Positions 21,282 to 31,499 of a stretch of 64,000 nt of DNA are shown here, in pieces. The stretch covers positions 185,326,180 through 185,390,179 of the forward strand of contig NC_061513.1 of the NCBI RefSeq assembly GCF_022539505.1, given 5' to 3'. The notes beneath the pieces are model-generated. The model had not been told where the DNA came from. It saw nothing but the letters and a program-made list of their open reading frames with translations, and ran no database searches. Origin of the DNA: Lolium rigidum. Taxonomy: Eukaryota > Streptophyta > Magnoliopsida > Poales > Poaceae. The stretch's first letter is position 1; every line of letters starts with the position of its first letter. Position numbers and translations under genes: made by a program.

Positions 21282-24200
21282 TGTCAACACCCGGATTTTT
21301 AAGTCCAGATGCCTGTTATGCCATACATCGCAATCCCAGGAATATTGTTGTTGCGAGACATAACAGTTGAATATCATAAGTCATCGTTCATTACATATCA
21401 TAGTCGTCTTACAAATAGATCACATGATCCAATATTACAATAATAGTTGAACTATTGTTTCAACACACATCACAAATACATAGCGGAAGCATAAAGATAA
21501 GGGACTCTCTAGTCCACAGGCCAACGCTTGACGTCAGGAGTAGTCCTAGTTGTCGTAGACGTCCTGCTGTCAATCCTCTTCATACTGCTGTTCCTCTTCA
21601 TAGTCTGGCCATTTGAATAGCCAGGGACAAAGCCGTGAGTACTTTAATGTACTCGCAAACTAATACTAAGGTAAGTACTATCAATTCTATTAAAGGGGTG
21701 CTAAGCTCTAGTTTCTTTTGCTTAAAGCCAATTTTAGTTCACAAGTATTTGAAATACGAGCTTTTCAGGTGCTAGCTAACTCAAGTGGGAACATTAGTGT
21801 CATTCCCACAACTCAATTGTGTTTCAAGTCAAAGTCGCCATTTCAAGTTCAAATCACAAGTCACCCTTTACATGTCACATTTTTGAAAATGGTCTGATGA
21901 CGGAACAGTATGGCCTTTCCAACCGTCCATAACCGTGGACGCGGCTATTCGAATAGTTCTACACTCTGCAGAGGTCGTACACTTGTGCCACAACATTTGC
22001 AATAATCCGCCGGGGTTAAGCGGCCCCGATTTATCACACTCCGTGCGCGGACTACCAACCATAACCTTTCACTTACATACCCTAGTATAGGCATCTCTCC
22101 CCATGAGCTTGGCCTCCCGGTGAAGACAAACCGTCGGCTCGGGAACTGCACAGGGCTTGGGCCGGACTTTCACCTCATATTCACGTCATATCACATCGTT
22201 CCATATTTCTTTGGAGGCAGCCCTTGGCATAACCCCGATGACGCTTGTTTAGAGGGAACCCATACTAAGATACATAAACTTCCAGTTAATCCCTTACCCA
22301 TAATCAGGTATTGTGGGGGTACTTGCAAAATTGGAATGGTATCGCATCCGAACCCAACCATCGGTTTTGTAAAGTTGACCATGTCATTCACAAGTCACAT
22401 TCACCTTCAAAATCTTTCAATAGAATGACTCAGCATTCCAAGGTTTTCGAGATCATTTCAAACTCACAAGTTCCCATCTAGAGTAGTCAATTTTAATTTA
22501 GCACTAGCATCTAAGTATGGGGGTACTAAGTAATTTGCTTTGCTTCTAGGCTAACATTGATACTCTTGTACTAACCCAATACTAACCAAGTGAATCATGA
22601 ATCAAAAAAGGTAGTTTGATAAACAAAACTTAAAAACTTGTAAAGTAAAAACTTGGGATAGGATCATTAAACATAAAGTATGAGGTAGTGGTGCCTTGCT
22701 CTATTAGAGCTTTGCACTTGGGTAACTTGCAAGAATATTAGCTTGCATAGGTGTTAGCTTGCCTTGGTTGTTGAGGTGGTCAAGGTGATCTTCTTCTCCT
22801 TCCTCTTCGTAGAAGACCTCCTCCTCCTGATAGTCTCTGGTACTAGCGTCTAAAATACGAATACGAGGATACAATCACCAAGCTAATTCAATGGCTATCA
22901 CACATATTCACACAAGCTACTCTAAGCACACAATTAATATAATTAGGGTGCATTGGTGGTGTTGCTTGAGGACAAATAATTTCCTCTCATTATATATGTA
23001 AATGATAGTTTCCATATGGTTCTTGAGAAATAATTTCCTCTCATTGAAATCTTCTTAAGATTTAATTTCTCAAACAATCACACATGAATTCATGTTGACC
23101 TAAGTCAACCATTCATCATCATCATTTGAGAAAATGATTTAAATGAGGTAGAGTACCTCATACTATTTAACAATGCTGATTATGATTTAACTTCACCAAG
23201 TATTTCATGTAAGAGTATTTGACCAGGGGTCAATACTTCATATGAAAGTATTTGGGACAAGATTTAAATGAAGTGAAACACTTCATACAATTTACACAAC
23301 TTAAACTAGCCTCACACATTACTATGGAGTGGGTAGATGTGTTTTTTTCTTATTTAAGGAAACTAAGTTCCTCTCCTGCTAATTAAGGTGTTACTTTTAA
23401 TTACTTAGAGAAATAATTTCCTTTCATTATCTTATTAAGATTTAATTTCTCTCATGAATAATATATGACCTAGGTTGACTAAGTCAACCTCTTCATACTC
23501 ATCATTTAAGAAAATGATTTAAAGGAGGTAAAGCACCTCATACAATTTAATCCTAATATGGTAAAGATTTAATATCATCAACAATTCATATGAGACTTAA
23601 ATGACCAGAGTCTCTACCTCATTTTGAATTGTTCATGACAAGTTTTAAGTGAGAGAAAAACTCCCCTATGATTTATTAATAGTTTTGGACAATATCTTTG
23701 ACTAGAAATAGCCATATAGTCCTTTAATTATTCTAGGCCATAATCATTCAAGGTAAGCATGGCATGTTTTTGCAGAAACAATTAGTACAAGTGAAATGTG
23801 AATTATAGCAATTTGATTTACTTCAAAATTCAAATTGGTTGATTTTTAAGATTTATTTGAAGTCCCAAAAGTCCCTAACTTGTTATTTTTGTCACTGTAA
23901 TTCTACAATAGATCTCATAGTGAGACCAGTGTCATGTTGTAGATCTTTTCAGTAGCTTTCTAACAACCTCAAGTTTGTTAAATTTGGCCAAGCCAAACAG
24001 ATTCTATGGATTTTCAAAGTTGGGGCCTGTATTGAAATTGAGTTGAATTTAATTAAACAAGATTTGAATAAAAGGGCCGGCGGGAAACTGAGTTGGGCCG
24101 AATTGAATTAAAACGGCCCACGTCCAGCCCACCACGGTCCACAGACGCGTGGGCTGCCTGACAGCGCGGGTCCCGCCTGTCAGCGGCTCACTAACCCCGA

Positions 24201-26538
24201 ATCGGTACGGGGGAGGGATGGCCGTTGGATTACAACGCGATCGTGCGGCGCACGATCGTCGTCTCCTCCGACGAGAGGGCTTACTGGCGCGGCGAGGCAC
24301 GGGGGTCGACGGCGAGCAGGGACTCCGGCGAGGGGCGGCGTTGACGCGAGGCGAGGTTGTCGTCGACGGCGAGTGCGCTGGTACCGGTGGCGAGGCTGGA
24401 GGTGGCCTGAATCGATGCCGGCGAGATGAGGTACTGGCGGGCTCCGGCGGCTAAATTGGGGAGCTCCGGTGATGAATCGAGAAGGGAAAGTGGTCGAGGA
24501 GGGTGAGGGAAGAGTGGGGATGCTGCTGGTGTGCTTGGATGGCTGAGGGGAGCTCGGTATTTATAGAGGGGCGAATGGCCGTGGGGCGCGAGCGAGGTCA
24601 ACGACGAGGTCGTCGTTCTAGGGCGACGAAGGAGCGAGGAAGGTGCGCAGGAGGTAGGCGACGTCACGGCGGTCCTTGGGGCCTTAATGGCGCGATACGG
24701 CGAGGCGTACGACGGTCGGGCGATGGCGCGTACTGGCGCGGATGCGGCGGGATTGTGTCGTCGTCTCCGGCGGCGGCGGGCACGGGTAGGTGACGTGAGC
24801 TTGTCCGGCGTGCTCTACGTGGCGTGGCGAGTACCATGGCGAGCGGAGGCGGTCGGGGTACGACGGAGTACGGCGAGCGACGCGTGGCCAGTGACGTCCG
24901 CGGCGTGTACTGGCGCGACGTCATCGGCATCCTAGGCGATTCTGGGCGCGCGATTTCCGGCGACTTTCGACGTTGTCCGTGGCAATGGAGATGCTAGGCG
25001 TGGCCAGGGAGGTGAGGTGGTGCGTTTGGACACGGTGGCCGTGGCCAGAGAAGAAGAAAAGGAGGGGTGGCTCGACATGGTGTCCATGGCCGGCATGGCC
25101 ATGTCCATGCCATGCTAGGCTTGCTCTCCTAGGGTTCCTATGTTGCATTTTAGGGAGAGAGGGAACTAGGGGGCCAAATGAAGTGATTTGGGGCAGTAGG
25201 GTTTTAGTAGATCACTAGTTCAATTAGTGTTTGCTTTATTCCATAATTGCTTATTTCAATTTCTTGCAATTTTTGATGGAATTCATATGGTTGGAAAATT
25301 TGGAAAGGGTTTAATTGGTTGAGTTGTAATTGATCAGAGACAACTAGAGGTGGTGATGGAATTTTCAAAGTCAAAGATTGGCAAAAATGCTAAGTGTGAG
25401 ATTGTTCCAAATATTAAAAAGTCCTAACTTTGCATGAGCATAGATTTTTATCCAAAGTGAATTTGGCATGGTTGTCTTTACAAAAGTTGTTCATCTTGAT
25501 GTCCTCTTGGATGACATGCCAAGATTTGAGAAAGTTTAGTTTGAAAATATTGAATTGCAGAGGCTCAAAGTAGTGACCAGAATATAATTGGCAGAATTGA
25601 CCATCATCATATGTGAGCACAATTTGAGTTGGATACCATTTTATTTGTGTTTCTTTGATTCCAAAAGTTGTAGTAAGTGTTTAGTAACATAATACAACTA
25701 ATGGTGATGGCCAAATTGGTCTAGGTCAAAGATTTGGAAAAATGGCATAAACCATATGTGAGGGTTTTGTGATTTTCTAACTTTTATTCTTTTATTTTTA
25801 TTTGCTTCATTTTGACCAGAGTGAGGTTTATTTGAGGTTAGATTGAGGGGGGTCAAAGGTTCAAACCATTTTAGGGCAATGGGAGTGCCTAGGTCAAATT
25901 TTAATATTTTGGCTAAGTGCCACATATGCCTCTATGCATATGTTTGATTTTACTTTGTTTATCACTTGAATTGGTTGGTAAGTACTTGGTTGAGTGTGTT
26001 GATGCATTTCAAAACATATACCAAGTTCAACACTCAAAGTTGGAGCATTTGCAAAAAGTAGCCATAGGCTTGCATATGCCTTTTTCTTATTTAAGATCAC
26101 CTCTTTTTATTTGGTTTTTCAAAGATGAGTGACAAGATGGATGAGGTTTAGGGTTTAGTGGGGTTTACCATGGTTCACCACTATTTAGCAAAAATATTAA
26201 AGGTAGGGTTCAAGATTTTACCTATTAGGGCTATATGCCTATATATGTCTTTTTGATTTCTCAAAACAGATCCAAATGATTTTTGAGAAGGTTAGGGTTT
26301 TAGGGTTTTTCTTATTTGATTTCTTTCTCTTTTATTTTATTTGGTTGGTGATCTTCACTTGATCACTTTAGGGTTTTAGGGTTTAGCACATATGCATATT
26401 AACACTCATCATGGAAAAACACAAATACTAGGTATGAGCACTATGCATAGCACCCAATGTAAGAAAAGTTTTTGTTGGTTCTCATTTTTGGAAAAATGAA
26501 ATTCATGTTCTCTTTGTTTTGAAATTTGGGGTGTTACA
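21282..26538 (-). repeat. Element G 5' LTR (5257 bp)
   Basis: This LTR is co-linear with 13767-19026 over its full length. It drives transcription leftwards from the TATA box at 24558-24566. Confidence 0.93.
24558..24566 (-). promoter_or_regulatory. TATA box in element G 5' LTR
   Basis: Minus-strand CTATAAATA, identical to the copy at 17043-17051. It is probably the functional promoter of element G. Confidence 0.62.
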
Positions 26539-26543
26539 GTGCT
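26539..26543. other. Target-site duplication GTGCT, right copy (element G)
   Basis: Matches 13762-13766. Confidence 0.92.
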
Positions 26544-26833
26544 ACTCACAATTCTTTTCTCTCTATTGTATTTCTTACACATATGAGCTTCATTCATATA
26601 TGTATGCATAGCTGCAGGTGAAACCTTAACCCTGGCCTATTTCCATCATCGAACACAACCCCCTTAAAATTAAACTAGATAGGTCCGGTAAACTGAAGAT
26701 AAAATACAGTAGCAAGTCTTGTAGACGTTTCCTTCATATCATTTAGCAGTGCTTCCCAAGGTTCGACTAAACCTAGATCTTCTAGTGAAAAAGCTTATCA
26801 TACTACAATCTGTAATCTGGATCGAAGGTATCA
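26544..26833 (+). repeat. 5' LTR of element E, part 3 of 3
   Basis: Completes the LTR and ends GAAGGTATCA, 10 bases before a tRNA-Asp-like PBS. Confidence 0.65.
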
Positions 26834-26843
26834 ACCCTTTTTC

Positions 26844-26861
26844 TTGTGTCGTTGCTGGGGA
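26844..26861 (+). other. Degenerate tRNA-Asp PBS of element E
   Basis: TTGTGTCGTTGCTGGGGA aligns to the tRNA-Asp PBS with four differences, and its spacing from the LTR matches elements B, C and D. The mismatches fit an old element. Confidence 0.7.
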
Positions 26862-26967
26862 AGCAATTTCGCTATTCCGGTAAGGTTACTAGAGACCTTG
26901 TTAGTTATTTCATTTTTTACTTTTTAGTTTTTTACTTACTGTATTAGTTTACTGTTTTATTCTTTAC

Positions 26968-27849
26968 TTGAAAACCAAAAAAACTAGTTACTTGTTCTTT
27001 TGCAATCATAGAAGAAAATACCAAAACGATAATCACTATGGCAGAAAGAAGCTTGGGGAATATGCTATCCCCAATGATGATTTTATTCGTGCACCCATAA
27101 CTCAGCCCGCTGTTGAAGCGAAGAACTATGAAATTAAGCCTAACTTTTTAAGTTTGGTTCAGCATAACCAATTTGGAGGCTTAGCCGCTGAGGATTTAGG
27201 TATGCACTTAAACACATTGACTGAAATATATGATATGATGCACATTAAAGATGTTGATCCAAATGCTATTAACTTACGCTTGTTTCCTTTTTCATTAAGA
27301 GAAAAAGCAAAGGACTGGCTGCTATATTTTCCTAAGGGCAGTATAACTTCATGGGATGAATGCACTAATATATTTATGACTAAGTTTTCCCCACCAGCGA
27401 AGACTATGCAACTGCGTTCTAACATTACATATTTTAGACAAGAAGACCACGAGCCACTAGCGCTTGCGTGGGAAAGGATGAAGGAAGCCACCATGAACTT
27501 TCCAAGTCATGGAATGGAGGATTGGTTAATCCTATATTTATTTTATAATGCCCTTAACCCATTGTCAAAGTCTATGCTTGATACTGCAGCAGGAGGAACA
27601 TTCATGAGCAAGCCAGTTGAACTAGCAAGGAGATTTCTAGATGATATGCAAAGCAACCATGCCCAATGGCATGTAGACATATCCTCCTCAAGAAAGGTGA
27701 ATGCAATCACCGAAGGTAACAATGAAGAACCTACTTCAAAGGTTGATGAGCTTATACATATGCTTAAGGGTAAGGAAACTACCCAAGTTAATGCCATCAC
27801 CAATGCTAATGATGAGGAAGTAGATGATACGTCTCAAACGTATCTATAA
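26968..27849 (+). pseudogene. gag: Gag of Athila-type element E, truncated
   Basis: An open frame of 293 codons encodes the Athila-lineage gag domain: YAIPNDDFIRAPITQP, NFLSLVQHNQFGG, LRLFPFSLREKAKDWLLYFP, WDECTNIFMTKFSP and DTAAGGTFMSKP. The expected start is probably the ATG at 27038 (MAERSLG), which lies in another frame. One lost base around 27056 puts it out of phase, so the long frame beginning at 26968 is a by-product. The true gag sequence ends at about 27824. The last seven codons come from LTR-A' inserted there. The C-terminal knuckle region and all of pol are missing. It is related to the element C gag (35732-36816). Confidence 0.82.
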
Positions 27850-28956
27850 TTTCTTATGTTCCATGCTACTTTTATGACAATACTTGAATGTTTTATACAT
27901 ACTTTACATCATTATTATACATTTTCCGGCACTAACCTATTAACAAGATGCCGAAGCAACAGTTGTTGTTTTCTGCTGTTTTTGGTTTCGGAAATCCTAC
28001 AAAGGAAATATTCTCGGAACTGGACGAAATCAACGCCCAGGGTCCTATTTTTTCACGAAGCTTCCAGAAGACCGAGGGAGAAACAAAGTGGGGCCACGAG
28101 GCGCTGACACACTAGGGCGGCACGGCCCAGGCCCTGGCCGCGCGGCCCTAGCGTGTGGGGCCCCTGTGACCCCTCCGACTCCGCCCTTCCGCCTACTTAA
28201 AGCCTTCGTTGCGAAACCCTCTGTACCGAGAGCCACGATACGGAAAACCTTCCAGAGACGCCGCCGCCGCCAATCCCATCTCGGGGGATTCAGGAGATCG
28301 CCTCCGGCACCCTGCCGGAGAGGGGAATCATCACCGGAGGGGCTCTACATCATCATGCCCGCCTCCGGATTGATGCGTGAGTAGATCATCCTTGGACTAT
28401 GGGTCCATAGCAGTAGCTAGATGGTTGTCTTCTCCGCTTGTGCTATCATTGTTTAGATCTTGTGAGCTGCCTAACATGATCAAGATCATCTATTTGTAAT
28501 GCTACATGTTGTGTTTGGTGGGATCCGATGAATCTAGAATATTATGTCAAGTGATTATCAATCTATCATGTATGTGTTGTTTATGTTCTTGCATGCTCTC
28601 CGTTGCTAGTAGAGGCTCTGTCCAAGTTGATACTTGTAACTCCAAGAGGGAGTATTTATGCTCGATAGTGGGTTCATGCCTCCATTTAATCCGGGACGGT
28701 GACGTGAAAGTTCTAAGGTTGTGGATGTGCTGTTGCTACTAGGGATAAACATCGATGCTTTTTCTAAGGATATTTGTGTTGATTACATTACGCACCATAC
28801 TTAATGCAACTATCTGTTGTTTACAACTTAATACTGGAGGGGGTGCGGATGCTAACCCGAAGCTGGATTATTTAGGCATAGATACATGCTGGATAGCGGT
28901 CTATGTACTTTGTCGTAATGCCCTGATTAAATCTCATAGTAATCATCATTGATATG
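27825..28956 (+). repeat. LTR-A': truncated Athila-type LTR inside the E gag
   Basis: The LTR starts TGATACGTCTCAAACG, continues through ccgaagcaacagttg, gagccacgatacgg and gtgagctgcctaacatgatc, and stops abruptly at 28956 where LTR-B begins. It is most similar to LTR-C (33886-35478) and matches its first ~1.1 kb. The missing end does not reappear after 42026. Confidence 0.8.
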
Positions 28957-30468
28957 TGATATGTCTCCAACGTATTTATAATTTCTGATGTTCCATGCTT
29001 GTTTTATGACAACACCTAAATGTTTTGTTCACACTTCATATCGTTTTGATGCATTTTCCGGAACTAACCTATTGACGAGATGCCGAAGTGCCAGTTCCTG
29101 TTTTCTGCTGTTTTTGGTTTCAGAAATCCTAGTAAGGAAATATTCTCGGAATTGGACGAAATCAACGCCCAACATCTTATTTTTCCCGGGAGCTTCCAGA
29201 ACATCGAAAAGGGACCAGTGGGGAGCCAGGGGGACCCCACACCACCTGGCGGCGTGGCCAGGGGGGTGGGCGCGCCTCCTATGGTATGGCTCCACCATGC
29301 CCCCTCCGAGGCTGCCCTTTCGCCTATATAAAGCCCCTGACCTAAATCTTCGATACGAATAAGCCACGGTACGAGAAAAGTTCGAGAGCCGCCGCCATCG
29401 CGAAGCCAAGATCTGGGGGACAGGAGTCTATGTTCCGGCACGCCGCTGGGACGGGGAAGTGCCCCCGGAAGGCTTCTCCATCGACACCACCGCCATCTCC
29501 ATCAACGCTGCTGCTCCCATGATGAGGAGGGAGTAGTTCTCCCCCGGGGCTGAGGGCTGTACCGGTAGATATGTGGTTAATCTCTCTCTCTCTCTCTGTA
29601 CTCCAATACAATGATCTCATGAGCTGCCTTACATGATTGAGATCTATATGATGAGCTTTGTATCGCTACTAGTCTATGTGCTAATCATGTGATGTTATTA
29701 AAGTAGTCTATTCCTCCTGCATGGTGTAAAGGTGACAGTGTGTGCATCGTGTGGTTCTTGTCGTAGATTATGATCATAATCTCTTGTAGGTTATGGAGTT
29801 AATTATCGCTATGATAGTATTGATGTGATCTATTCCCCCTTTCATAGTGTAATGGTGACAGTGTGTATGCTATGTTAGTACTCGGTTTATTTTGCAAAGA
29901 TCTATTATGCTCTAAGGTTACTTAAATATGAATGCCGAATGTTGTGGCGCTTGTTAACTCCGGCTTGAGGGAGCTCTTGTAGCCCTACACAACGAATGGT
30001 GTTTGTCATCCAACAAAAGAGTGTATGTAGCACAAATGAGAGAAGTTATTATTTATTATGCGATCAATGTTGAGAGTGTCCACTAGTGAAAGTATGATCC
30101 CTAGGCCTTGTTTCCAATACGAGCAAACACCGCTTATTTACTGTTCCAGTTGCATGTTTACTCGCTGCCATATTTTATTCAGATTACTATTACCACTCAT
30201 ATACATCCATACTACTTGTATTTTACTATCTCTTCGCCGAACTAGTGCACCTATACATCTGACAAGTGTATTAGGTGTGTTGGGGACACAAGAGACTTCT
30301 TGTATCGTGATTGCAGGGTTGCTTGAGAGGGATATCTTTGACCTCTTCCTCCCTGAGTTCGATAAACCTTGGGTGATCCACTTAAGGGAAAACTTGCTAA
30401 TGTTCTACAAACCTCTGCTCTTGGAGACCCAACACTGTCTACAGGAAAAGAAGCGTGAGTAGACATCA
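28957..30468 (+). repeat. LTR-B: 5' LTR of element B
   Basis: The 1512-base LTR begins TGATATGTCTCC, with a T in place of the usual C at the sixth base, and ends AGACATCA. It is closely related to LTR-D from about base 130 onward and to the element A LTRs. Confidence 0.88.
29325..29332 (+). promoter_or_regulatory. TATA box of LTR-B
   Basis: TATATAAA in cgcctatataaagcccc. The same motif is at 40785-40792 in LTR-D. Confidence 0.65.
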
Positions 30469-30478
30469 AGCTATTTTT

Positions 30479-30496
30479 CGGCGCCGTTGCCGGGGA
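30479..30496 (+). other. PBS copy 1 of element B (tRNA-Asp)
   Basis: CGGCGCCGTTGCCGGGGA lies 10 bases from the LTR end, with one mismatch at the first base. Confidence 0.82.
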
Positions 30497-30583
30497 CGAA
30501 TCAAGACACTCCATCAAGTCCGTCAACCGCCATCAAACCTCCCACGTCAACCACGCGCCAGTTGTGGACAGCAAGCTATTTTC

Positions 30584-30601
30584 TGGCGCCGTTGCCGGGG
30601 A
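30584..30601 (+). other. PBS copy 2 of element B (tRNA-Asp), perfect
   Basis: TGGCGCCGTTGCCGGGGA recurs 105 bases downstream within a repeated caagctatttt context. A third, weaker look-alike (tagcattgttgccggtgtg) follows at about 30648-30666. Element A has copy 2 and the look-alike but not copy 1. Confidence 0.85.
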
Positions 30602-30740
30602 GGTAAGGTAAAAGGTATTCACATCCTCCGACTACTAAGTTATTTCTTAGCATTGTTGCCGGTGTGTGAGTGCTCGAAGCTATTTCCTTTAGATCCTGCA
30701 ATTGCATCTTTTGGTTTCTTGTTTACACTAGTTAGGCATA

Positions 30741-31499
30741 ATGGAAAGTAACAATGAGCTTCTTATTCTATTTCCTGAGTTAAGACATGGATTGTTTGCT
30801 GCGAAAATTAAAAAACCTATGGAATCTTATTTGCATGCTAGTAGCAATGATATTAGTATGAACGCTTTGAACACCATTGTTGTTAATGATATGGAAAATT
30901 CTAAGCTTGGGGAAGCTGATTTTGATGAGCATGATATTTTTAGTCCCCCAAGCATTGAGGAGAAAATTTTCTTTGATGATACTTTGCCTCCTATTTATGA
31001 TGATTATAATGATAGTGGTCTTTTGGTGCCGCCTACTATGGAGAGTAAATTTTATTATGACTATACTATGCCTCCTACGCTTGATGAGAATAATAATGAT
31101 AGCTACTTTGTTGAATTCGCTCCCACTACAACTAATAAAATTGATTATGCTTATGTGGAGAGTAATAATTTTATGCATGTGGCTCATGACAAGAATGTTT
31201 TATGTGATAGTTATATTGTTGAGTTTGTTCATGATGCTACTGAAAGTTATTATGAGAGAGGGAAACATGGTTATATGCATCTTAATAATATTAAGTTTCC
31301 CCTCTTTATGTTGAGAATCTTGAAATTGCGCTTGTGTTGTTTTTCTATGCTTGCCACTTTGTTCTTCATGAATTTATTTGTGTACAAGATACCTTTTCAT
31401 AGGAAGTGGGTTATGCTTAAATGTGTTTTGAATTTGCTTCTTAATGCTCTCTTTCGCTTCAACTCTTATTTCTTGCGAGAGTATCATCAAAATTACTGA
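30741..31499 (+). CDS. Acidic protein of element B with C-terminal hydrophobic segment (252 aa)
   Basis: This is the full-length relative of the element A ORF. It begins MESNNELLILFPEL. Shared blocks in order are DIFSPPSIEEKIFFDDTLPP, IYDDYND, MPP...DENNNDSYFVEFAPTT, DYAYVESNNFMHVAHDKNV, ATESYYERGKHGYMHLNN and FPLFMLRILKLRLCCF. The last leads into a ~30-residue hydrophobic segment (residues ~188-218), a basic PFHRK and a further hydrophobic tail. Differences from A are mostly substitutions and in-frame indels, which suggests selection on the protein when the family was active. It starts 140 bases after PBS copy 2 and no gag precedes it. A membrane-associated role is inferred only from composition, and no enzyme motif is seen. 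Confidence 0.65.
   Translation: MESNNELLILFPELRHGLFAAKIKKPMESYLHASSNDISMNALNTIVVNDMENSKLGEADFDEHDIFSPPSIEEKIFFDDTLPPIYDDYNDSGLLVPPTMESKFYYDYTMPPTLDENNNDSYFVEFAPTTTNKIDYAYVESNNFMHVAHDKNVLCDSYIVEFVHDATESYYERGKHGYMHLNNIKFPLFMLRILKLRLCCFSMLATLFFMNLFVYKIPFHRKWVMLKCVLNLLLNALFRFNSYFLREYHQNY

Larger units (their letters stand above)
13767..26538 (-). mobile_element. Element G: Ty3/gypsy-type element with 5.26-kb LTRs, gag only
   Basis: This 12,772-bp minus-strand insertion has a perfect GTGCT duplication. Its LTRs, 13767-19026 and 21282-26538, make up more than 80 percent of the element. The internal 2255 bases encode a small ORF and a full gag but no protease, reverse transcriptase or integrase. 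The PBS matches initiator tRNA-Met and the PPT is AAGGGGGAAGGG. It therefore depends on pol from another element. By eye about two dozen substitutions separate the first kilobase of the LTRs, with fewer further in. It shares LTR blocks (tgaatagccagggacaaagcc, split at 14100) and terminal motifs with element F. Confidence 0.93.

Noticed and set aside
26968..27037. Genuine N-terminal extension of the E gag
   Set aside because: The expected start lies at 27038 in another frame; the upstream residues (MKTKKTSYLFFCNHRRK) do not resemble Athila gag and look like leader sequence read open after a frameshift.
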